Of a DNA stretch of 64,000 nucleotides, positions 57,471 through 64,000 are shown piece by piece. The notes under the pieces are model-generated. The model made no database searches and was not told the origin of the DNA. It saw only the letters and a list, made by a program, of their open reading frames with translations. The stretch's first letter is position 1, and each line of letters starts with the position of its first letter. Both the position numbers and the translations under genes were made by a program. Source of the stretch: Thiorhodovibrio winogradskyi (GTDB lineage: Bacteria > Pseudomonadota > Gammaproteobacteria > Chromatiales > Chromatiaceae); the NCBI RefSeq assembly GCF_036208045.1, contig NZ_CP121472.1, forward strand, positions 5,343,531 to 5,407,530, in the 5' to 3' direction.

Positions 57471-58262
57471 TTGAACCGGCCGAGGTCTGTTTCAGATCGA
57501 CGCAAGCTTTCCACACGTCTCGTTCGTAAAGGGGCGTTGCTTGAAGATACGCATAGAGTGGCCATGGGTTGGGACTTTGCGCAGTCGTTTGACGAAAACA
57601 TGGTACGTGCGCGTCAACTGAATACACCCGCGGCAGACAACGAGGGCTGGCTGAAAGAGGTGATATCAACCATCTCCAGCCGCTGGCGCCATGAGCGGAG
57701 GATTCTCAGTCTCATCAAACTCGCACAACGGGTCAGCTTTGATGAGTGGCGCCCTTGCGTGCTTTGGCATGCTGGCGAGGTGGACGAGTTGTACTACCGG
57801 TTTGCAACAGAGTGGCTGTTTAATGAGTATGTGGCTGGCGTGTACCAGTTGCGCACTACCGACGTGCTGCCGTTCGTGGAATCGATCACCGCGTCCCGAG
57901 CTGCAGGCAACAAGGGGCTGAGCGAATACGGTCTCAAACGAGCTGGCCGCGATCTTCTGCGCATGGCGACAGACTTCGGGCTCCTCACGGGCTCGACTGT
58001 CCGCGAATTCACCTCCTACTACCTCCCTGAAGACAGCTTTCTGTACCTCCTCCACGCGATGTATGACAAACACGGCAACGCCGCGGACGTCGTGCAATCG
58101 CCAGACTGGAGACTCTTTCTGATGAGCTCGGCAGACGTCGAACGCGAGCTGCTGCGTCTGCATCAGTTCCGCAGGCTCCGCTACGAGGTCGCCGGCTCGC
58201 TGGTGGAACTGACCTTACCCTGCCGCTCGGCCGCTGCGTTCGTTGAGGAGATGGCCGCATGA
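57471..58262 (+). CDS. brxA: BREX protein BrxA (DUF1819)
   Basis: The 263-residue product belongs to the DUF1819/BrxA family of BREX phage defence, seen from STRLVRKGALLEDTHRVAM near residue 15 and WLFNEYVAGVYQLRTTDVL near 120. The conserved segment starts before the first downstream ATG, and the frame upstream runs through brxE. I therefore place the start at the TTG 57471, one base after the brxE stop; this is an inference. BrxA in other systems is a DNA-binding, wHTH-containing protein needed for defence. Its stop overlaps the brxB start by 4 bp. Confidence 0.8.
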   Translation: MNRPRSVSDRRKLSTRLVRKGALLEDTHRVAMGWDFAQSFDENMVRARQLNTPAADNEGWLKEVISTISSRWRHERRILSLIKLAQRVSFDEWRPCVLWHAGEVDELYYRFATEWLFNEYVAGVYQLRTTDVLPFVESITASRAAGNKGLSEYGLKRAGRDLLRMATDFGLLTGSTVREFTSYYLPEDSFLYLLHAMYDKHGNAADVVQSPDWRLFLMSSADVERELLRLHQFRRLRYEVAGSLVELTLPCRSAAAFVEEMAA

Positions 58263-58837
58263 GCGATTGGAAGCAGCGCCTGACGCAAGACCTCGAGCCC
58301 ATCTTGCGCGAGCCCGACCCGCGTCCGCGGCTCAGCGCCTACCACAACATGCCCTACGCCATCTACCGCTATCCGCCGGATGTGGAATTTGCGCTGCGCG
58401 GCGAGGTCACCCTGCTGCGAACGCGACTGGAGCAGACCGGTAAGCGCGTTACCACCATCTCGCTCGCCGTCTGCCTGGACTTGGCGCTGCAGCGTGCCGG
58501 ACTCACCGCCAAGCGGATCGAGATGGCCGAGAAACGCACCGGCACGCACAAGATGATTGACACCCTGCACAACATGCTCGCGGGCCGGCAGTCGCTTGAT
58601 GCGCTCGTTGCCGAGCAACTCCCAGAGAACCCGGACCCATTGGTCGACATCGTCTTCATCACACGGGCCGGCGCGCTGTTTCCGTTCTACCGCACCTCCT
58701 CGTTGCTTGAGCAGCTCAAGGGCAAGGTCGACATCCCGGCCATCCTGTTCTACCCCGGAGACCTCGACGGTGCCGCCGGACTGCGGTTCATGAGCGTGCT
58801 CGACGCCGAACACAACTACCGGCCGAAAATCTTCTAG
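58259..58837 (+). CDS. brxB: BREX protein BrxB (DUF1788)
   Basis: The 192-residue product is a DUF1788 protein, recognised by YHNMPYAIYRYPPDVEFALR near residue 28, MIDTLHNMLAGRQ near 100, and the C-terminal PAILFYPGDLDGAAGLRFMS and YRPKIF end. BrxB is a core BREX component of unknown biochemical activity. ATGA overlap with brxA couples translation; brxC follows after 11 bp. Confidence 0.92.
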   Translation: MSDWKQRLTQDLEPILREPDPRPRLSAYHNMPYAIYRYPPDVEFALRGEVTLLRTRLEQTGKRVTTISLAVCLDLALQRAGLTAKRIEMAEKRTGTHKMIDTLHNMLAGRQSLDALVAEQLPENPDPLVDIVFITRAGALFPFYRTSSLLEQLKGKVDIPAILFYPGDLDGAAGLRFMSVLDAEHNYRPKIF

Positions 58838-58848
58838 GAAGCGAACCC

Positions 58849-61800
58849 ATGGCAGACGGACAGACCCCAGCGCAGCTGATCAAGACACTCTTCGCGCTCG
58901 ACATCAAACGCGAGATCGAAGAAGTCATCAAGGTCGATCAGAACGACGAGCAGATCGTCCACGACGAGATCACCGAATACATCGTCACCGACGCCATCCG
59001 AACCAACTTCCGCAACATCCTGCGCAAGTACTGGGAGACCAAGAACAACCCCCATGAAGGCATCGGCATCTGGGTCTCCGGGTTCTTCGGCTCCGGTAAG
59101 TCCAGCTTCGCCAAGATGCTCGGCTTGGCCCTGCAGAACCGCGCCGTCCTTGGCGACTCAGCCGCCGAACTCATCGGCAAGCGCACCGGCGACAACGAAA
59201 TCCATGTCTTACTCAAACAGATCAGCGAGCAGATCCCCACCGATGCGGTGATCTTCGATGTCTCCACCGACCGCGGCATCCGCAGCGGCAACCAGAGCAT
59301 CACCGAGATCATGTACCGGCTCTTCCTCAAGCATCTCGGTTATGCGGAGGACCTCGACCTCGCCGAGCTTGAGATCACCCTCGAGCAAAAGGGCGAGCTC
59401 GACGCCTTCAAGGCCGCCTACCAACAGGAATTCGACCAGGATTGGGATGAGAACAAAGACCTGATCGCCTTCTCCCTTGGCGAGGCGAGCGCGGTGATGC
59501 ACAAGCTCTACCCCAACCGCTACGCCACCCCCGACAGCTGGGTCCAGGCCGCCCAGGACAAGGCCGACATCACCGCGGGCAAACTCGCTGAGCGCTGCCG
59601 CGACCTGATGCAGCGCCGCCGCCAGCGCCAGAACCTGGTCTTTGTCATCGACGAGGTCGGCCAGTTCGTCTCACGCGACGTGCAGAAGATGCTCGATCTC
59701 CAAGGGGTGGTGCAGAGCCTCGGCCGTATCTCACGCGGCAAGTCCTGGCTCATCGTCACCTCGCAGGAAAAGCTCACCGAACTGGTCAGCGGCCTCGACG
59801 ACAAGCGGGTCGAGCTGGCCCGCCTGATGGACCGCTTCCCCAGCGAACGCCAGGTCCATCTGGAGCCGGCCGACATCTCCGAGGTCACCAGCAAACGCGT
59901 GCTGTCGAAGAACGCCGCCGCCGAGAAGTTGCTCCGCGACCTCTTTACCACCCACAGCGGCCGGCTGATGGCCAACACCCACCTGACCGCGGACATCAAG
60001 CTCCCAGAACTCGCCACCGACCGCTTCATGGAGCTGTACCCGCTGCTGCCTTACCAGATCGATCTCATCATCGAGGTCGTCTCCGGGCTGCGCACTCAGG
60101 GCGGAGCCAGCAAGCACGTCGGCGGCGCCAACCGCACCATCATCAAGCTCGCCCAGCAACTGCTCATCCACAACGCCGTTGGCCTGGCCAACAAGCCGGT
60201 CGGCTCGCTCGCCCGTATCGACCAGATCTATGACCTGGTGTCCGGCAACATCCCCAGTGAGATCCGCGGCAAGATCACCGCCATCGGCACCGAGGTCGAA
60301 CACCACTTCGCCCAGCCGGTCGCCAAGGCCATCTGCCTGCTGCAGTACGTGCAGAACATCCACCGCACCGCCGAGAACATCGCCGCCACACTGCACGACA
60401 CCGTTGCCGGCGATTCCCGGCTGCCCGATGTCAAACAGGCCCTGGAGCAGCTGGTGTCGGCCCACAAGGTCCGCCTGCACGAGGGCCAATACCGCATCCC
60501 GACACCGGCCGAGGATGACTGGGAGACCACCCGCGCCCGTCTCCAAGCCAATCCAGGGGAGATCAACCGGCTGTACACCGCGGTGGTGACGGGGTTGTGG
60601 GAACCCCGACCTAGCCACAACCTCGCCGATGCCAAGATCTTCAAGGCCGGGCTCACCTTCAACGGCCGCTCCCTGGTCGAGGAGGACATCCGCTTTAACC
60701 TCACCTTCACCGATGCCGGGGACGACTTCACCACCCGCGGCGCCGAGGCCCGCACGCGCAGCCAGCAGGACACCCAAGAGGTCTTTTGGGTCGCTGGTCT
60801 TGACGATCACATCGAACGGATCACCGCTGAGGTGCACCGCTCCAAGGAGATGCTCTCGCGCAAGGAGCGCGGCGCCCGCACCAAGGACGAAACCGCCCTC
60901 GTCACCGAAGAAAAACAACGCCTGAGCCGCGTCCAAAGCGACCTCAAGCGCCTGCTGAACCAGGCCATGCTCACCGGCGCCATCTACTTCCGTGGCAACG
61001 ACCGCAGCCCCGACGACCATCTCGACACGGTCACCAAGGCGGCCAACCGGGTGCTCGGCCAGGTCCTGCCGGACGTCTACACCCGCTTCTCCGAGGGCGC
61101 CGCCAAGGTCAGCACCAAAGACCTGGAATCCTTGCTCACCAGTGAGAGCCTGCGTGGCATCACGCCCGTGTTCGCCCAGCTCGGCCTGATCCGCGACGAG
61201 AACGGCCAGCCAGTGATCAACGCCGATACCGGCGCATTGAAAGAGGTGCTGGACCGGATCGAGAACAAGACCAGCTACGGCGAGATCGCCAGCGGCAAAT
61301 ACCTGATCGACGAGTTCGCCAAGGAACCCTTCGGCTGGAACCTCGACGTGGTGCGCCTGTTCGTCGTCAGCCTGGTGCGCGCCGGTACCATTCGCGCCAC
61401 CAGCAAGGGTGCGGTGATCGAGAACGCGCTCTCCACCGACGCCAGAACCACCTTCACCAGCAACAACCTGTTCAAGGCCTGTTCCTTCCAGAAGCGCGTC
61501 TCCGGCACCGACATCGAGGACTGGCTACAGGCCGAAGAGGCCTTCCGTGACGTCTTCGGCAAACAACTGCCGGAGCTGCAGGCAGGGGTGATTGCCTCCA
61601 CCATTCGCGCGGCCGTCGGCGCTGCCGAGGAGGCGCTGCAAGAGATCCTCACCAGGCTCCTCACCCACCGCCTACCCGGTACCGAGGTGCTGCAGGAGGC
61701 GCTCGATCAGATGCGCAGCATCCGCGGCGGCAGCGACGATGACGCGATCACCACCTTCAACGCCGCCTACAAGGGCATCAAGGAAGCCATCAAGCGCGGC

Positions 61801-62412
61801 TCAGCCCTCACATCAGTCCTGACCGAGCCGGCCCTGCTCGGCCTCAAGAACGCCCGCACAGCCCTCGACGACCACTGGCCGTTCCTCGAACAGGAGCCCG
61901 ATCTGCCCGACGGGCTCGCCGAGCGCGCCGCCACCCTGGCCGACCTGCTGGCCCGCGAGACCTTCTTCCGCGAGCTTGCTGCCATCGATCAGGCCGCCGC
62001 CGCCCTGCGCAGCGAATACCAGCAACGCTTTGACGCGGCACTGAACGCCCGCGCCGATGCCTATTCGCAAGCCTTAGACAAGCTGCACGCCCAAGACGCC
62101 TGGGGTGAACTCAACGACGAACAGCAAGCCCGCATCGCCCAGCCCTTAGAAAGCCGCGCCGAGACACAGGTGCCCGCCACCACCAGCATCCCCTTCCTAC
62201 GCTCGGAACTCAGCGCCTGTCCCCAGCACTACAAGCAGGCCGTCCGCGAGATGCTGGAACTCATCGAAGGCCAGCAGCTGGTCACCATCAGCGTCAGCGA
62301 TTTCTTCAGCGGCCGCATCGAGACCGAAGCGCAACTCAAGACGGCGCTCTCCGGGATTCAACAGAAAGTGGAAAAACTCCTCGGCCAGGGCAAGAAGGTC
62401 CTGGTCCAGTAA
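58849..62412 (+). CDS. brxC: BREX system P-loop protein BrxC
   Basis: The 1187-residue protein is the large BREX ATPase. Near residue 78 it has Walker A GFFGSGKSSFAKM, near 268 the Walker B-like FVIDEVGQF, and near 300 WLIVTSQEKL. Its length (about 1200) is usual for BrxC. Long helical, Glu/Lys/Arg-rich segments fill the middle and end (for example EDIRFNLTFTDAGDDF, and VTEEKQRLSRVQSDLKRLL). It probably forms a DNA-associated ATPase with PglX and PglZ. AGGAAG precedes the ATG at 58849. Confidence 0.95.
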   Translation: MADGQTPAQLIKTLFALDIKREIEEVIKVDQNDEQIVHDEITEYIVTDAIRTNFRNILRKYWETKNNPHEGIGIWVSGFFGSGKSSFAKMLGLALQNRAVLGDSAAELIGKRTGDNEIHVLLKQISEQIPTDAVIFDVSTDRGIRSGNQSITEIMYRLFLKHLGYAEDLDLAELEITLEQKGELDAFKAAYQQEFDQDWDENKDLIAFSLGEASAVMHKLYPNRYATPDSWVQAAQDKADITAGKLAERCRDLMQRRRQRQNLVFVIDEVGQFVSRDVQKMLDLQGVVQSLGRISRGKSWLIVTSQEKLTELVSGLDDKRVELARLMDRFPSERQVHLEPADISEVTSKRVLSKNAAAEKLLRDLFTTHSGRLMANTHLTADIKLPELATDRFMELYPLLPYQIDLIIEVVSGLRTQGGASKHVGGANRTIIKLAQQLLIHNAVGLANKPVGSLARIDQIYDLVSGNIPSEIRGKITAIGTEVEHHFAQPVAKAICLLQYVQNIHRTAENIAATLHDTVAGDSRLPDVKQALEQLVSAHKVRLHEGQYRIPTPAEDDWETTRARLQANPGEINRLYTAVVTGLWEPRPSHNLADAKIFKAGLTFNGRSLVEEDIRFNLTFTDAGDDFTTRGAEARTRSQQDTQEVFWVAGLDDHIERITAEVHRSKEMLSRKERGARTKDETALVTEEKQRLSRVQSDLKRLLNQAMLTGAIYFRGNDRSPDDHLDTVTKAANRVLGQVLPDVYTRFSEGAAKVSTKDLESLLTSESLRGITPVFAQLGLIRDENGQPVINADTGALKEVLDRIENKTSYGEIASGKYLIDEFAKEPFGWNLDVVRLFVVSLVRAGTIRATSKGAVIENALSTDARTTFTSNNLFKACSFQKRVSGTDIEDWLQAEEAFRDVFGKQLPELQAGVIASTIRAAVGAAEEALQEILTRLLTHRLPGTEVLQEALDQMRSIRGGSDDDAITTFNAAYKGIKEAIKRGSALTSVLTEPALLGLKNARTALDDHWPFLEQEPDLPDGLAERAATLADLLARETFFRELAAIDQAAAALRSEYQQRFDAALNARADAYSQALDKLHAQDAWGELNDEQQARIAQPLESRAETQVPATTSIPFLRSELSACPQHYKQAVREMLELIEGQQLVTISVSDFFSGRIETEAQLKTALSGIQQKVEKLLGQGKKVLVQ

Positions 62413-62424
62413 CGCGGATCAATC

Positions 62425-64000
62425 ATGGATAAGAGCACCAGAAACGCCATCCAGAACGCCACTCAGGCCGCCCGTCAATTGCTCGAGGATGCCTACCGTG
62501 AGCAGCTCGAAGGCACCTACGACATCCTCCCAGACGGCCGCATCGCCGCCCAGCCGGGCAGCCATCTCTCCGAGCGGCAACAGCTCCTCCGCGAACGACT
62601 GGTCGCCGTTTTGGCTCACAAGCGATCCGTTGGCCTGAGCGCCAAGGAGGCGGTGGCCGACTATCTGCGCGACGCCGCCTTCACCACGTTCAACCGCTTC
62701 GTCGCGCTGAAGATGCTCGAGGCCCGAGGGCTGGTCCAGGAGTGCGTGTCGAAGGGCGAGGACTCCAGCGGCTTCAAGGAATTCGGCGCCCTGACCCCCG
62801 GCCTGGTCGCCATCGCGGACAAAGGCTACCGGCTCTATCTGGAATCCCTGTTCGACGAGCTGAGCCGCGGCCTCAAGGTGCTGTTCGACCGCCAGGATGT
62901 CGCCAGCCTTCTGTGGCCGGACCGCCAGACTCTGCTCGACCTGCTCGCCATCCTCAACACCCCCGAGCTGGCCGAGGTCTGGGACGCGGACGAGACCATC
63001 GGCTGGGTCTATCAGTACTGGAACAGCGTGGAAGAACGCAAGGCCATGCGCGACGCCGCCGCCGCGCCGCGCAACAGCCGCGAGCTGGCGGTGCGCAACC
63101 AGTTCTTCACCCCGCGCTACGTGGTCGAATTCCTCACCGACAACACCCTTGGGCGCATCTGGTACGAGATGACCCAGGGCGAGACGCGCCTCACCGAGCA
63201 GTGCCGCTACCTAGTGCGACGCCCGACTGAGATCTTCCTGCGCGAAGGCGAGCAGGCCCCCGAGCAGGTCGAACAGGGCGACGAGCCTCTGAGCCAGGAA
63301 GCGCTCCTCCGCCAGCCGGTCTATATCCCGCACCGCCCGCTGAAAGACCCGCGCGACATCCTCCTGCTCGATCCCGCCTGCGGCTCCATGCACTTCGGGC
63401 TCTACGCCTTCGATCTGTTCGAGATCATCTACGAGGAGGCCTGGGATCGGGGGGACTGCCCGGCGCTGCGTGAGGATTTCGAGTCCAAGGAGGCCTTTCT
63501 GCGCGAGGTGCCGCAGCTCATCATCGAGCACAACATCCACGGCGTCGATATCGACCCGCGCGCGGTGCAGATTGCCGCCTTGTCGCTGTGGCTGCGCGCC
63601 CAGAAGAGCTGGCGCGACCTGCCGCCCGGCGAGCGTCCGGAGATTCGCCGCACCAATATCGTCTGCGCCGAGCCGATGCCAGGCGACCGCGCGATGCTCG
63701 ATGACTTTGTGCAACAGCTCGAGCCGCCGCTGCTCGGCGAGCTGGTCAAGACGGTGTTCGAGAGGATGCAGCTGGCCGGTGAGGCCGGCACACTGCTGAA
63801 GATCGAGGAGGAGATTCGCACAGCCATCGAAGACGCGCGGCAGGAGGCGGAGCGGCAGCGCGGCGATTTGTTTGGGTCGATTGAGGTTGCCGATGCCGAT
63901 TTTTTTGCGACGGCGGAGGCGCGCATCTATGCGGCGCTGCAAGCGTATGCCGAATCGGCTGAAGCGGGGGATTATCGGCGGCGGTTGTTTACCGAGGATG
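62425..64000 (+). CDS. pglX: BREX adenine-specific DNA methyltransferase PglX (partial, runs off window)
   Basis: The frame opens at the ATG 62425, 12 bp after brxC, and stays open to the window end (525 codons visible). It starts MDKSTRNAIQNATQAARQLL. It has YLRDAAFTTFNRFVALKMLE near residue 76, RNQFFTPRYVVEFLTDNTLG near 230, and methyltransferase motif I as LLDPACGSMHFGLYAFDLFE near 314. The catalytic NPPY motif would lie beyond the window. PglX methylates host DNA at the BREX motif as self-marking and is also needed for defence. PglZ and further genes should follow. Confidence 0.93.
   Translation, partial: MDKSTRNAIQNATQAARQLLEDAYREQLEGTYDILPDGRIAAQPGSHLSERQQLLRERLVAVLAHKRSVGLSAKEAVADYLRDAAFTTFNRFVALKMLEARGLVQECVSKGEDSSGFKEFGALTPGLVAIADKGYRLYLESLFDELSRGLKVLFDRQDVASLLWPDRQTLLDLLAILNTPELAEVWDADETIGWVYQYWNSVEERKAMRDAAAAPRNSRELAVRNQFFTPRYVVEFLTDNTLGRIWYEMTQGETRLTEQCRYLVRRPTEIFLREGEQAPEQVEQGDEPLSQEALLRQPVYIPHRPLKDPRDILLLDPACGSMHFGLYAFDLFEIIYEEAWDRGDCPALREDFESKEAFLREVPQLIIEHNIHGVDIDPRAVQIAALSLWLRAQKSWRDLPPGERPEIRRTNIVCAEPMPGDRAMLDDFVQQLEPPLLGELVKTVFERMQLAGEAGTLLKIEEEIRTAIEDARQEAERQRGDLFGSIEVADADFFATAEARIYAALQAYAESAEAGDYRRRLFTED

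Noticed and set aside
59731-61020. 429-codon minus-strand frame inside brxC
   Set aside because: Antisense shadow of a well-conserved BREX gene.

Overview
The window is 64 kb of GC-rich, densely packed gammaproteobacterial chromosome. Housekeeping genes such as hslVU, bamD, rluD, sucCD, ettA, metG and a PilS-type kinase look gammaproteobacterial. The several Uma2/DUF820-type nuclease genes and the many insertion-sequence remnants are typical of purple sulfur bacteria (Chromatiales). That order-level placement is inference: no rRNA or photosynthesis gene is present.

Layout. Positions 0.1-5.2 kb hold an exported EEP-family phosphatase/nuclease and the run mazG, yjbQ, NUDIX and ispG. Positions 5.4-9.2 kb (minus strand) hold rluD, pgeF, hslV and hslU. 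bamD follows, then glnB/K and sucCD (minus), then a PilS-like sensor kinase without an adjacent pilR. A scarred 600-bp stretch at 14.7-15.3 kb keeps what reads as a fragment of error-prone polymerase dnaE2 and a 14-bp perfect hairpin. From 16 to 22.7 kb come ettA, a DUF815 ATPase, a putative amidoligase with a class I glutamine amidotransferase, a YqaA-like membrane protein, a LON-domain protein, an IscA-type protein and sufE. From 24.3 to 30.6 kb a Uma2/DUF4351 gene precedes a sugar-uptake operon: an ATPase, a permease fused to its ChvE-like binding protein, and an OprB-type porin. A C69 dipeptidase, a broken second copy of the Uma2/DUF4351 gene, an exported glutaminase and a Tat-exported amidohydrolase follow. 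From 35.5 to 47.2 kb: Uma2, metG, a chemoreceptor, a WD40 lipoprotein, an MsbA-like ABC exporter, a GNAT/nitrilase fusion and GDP-L-fucose synthase.

From 47.3 kb to the end the window is accessory DNA. A Uma2 gene is cut short next to a DUF4338 (DruA-like) gene and an IS4/Tn5-type transposase fragment. A second DUF4338 gene overlaps a transposase that appears to be made by -1 frameshifting on A-AAA-AAG. This lies against a truncated primase/DUF3987 gene of a P4-like integrated element (AlpA regulator, tyrosine integrase). After another transposase remnant comes a BREX phage-defence operon (brxE, brxA, brxB, brxC, pglX) that runs off the window; brxE at its head suggests the type 6 arrangement.

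The observations most worth following are the DUF4338-transposase units with the slippery site, the permease/binding-protein fusion, the amidoligase cluster and the BREX operon. No CRISPR array, rRNA or tRNA gene was recognised.
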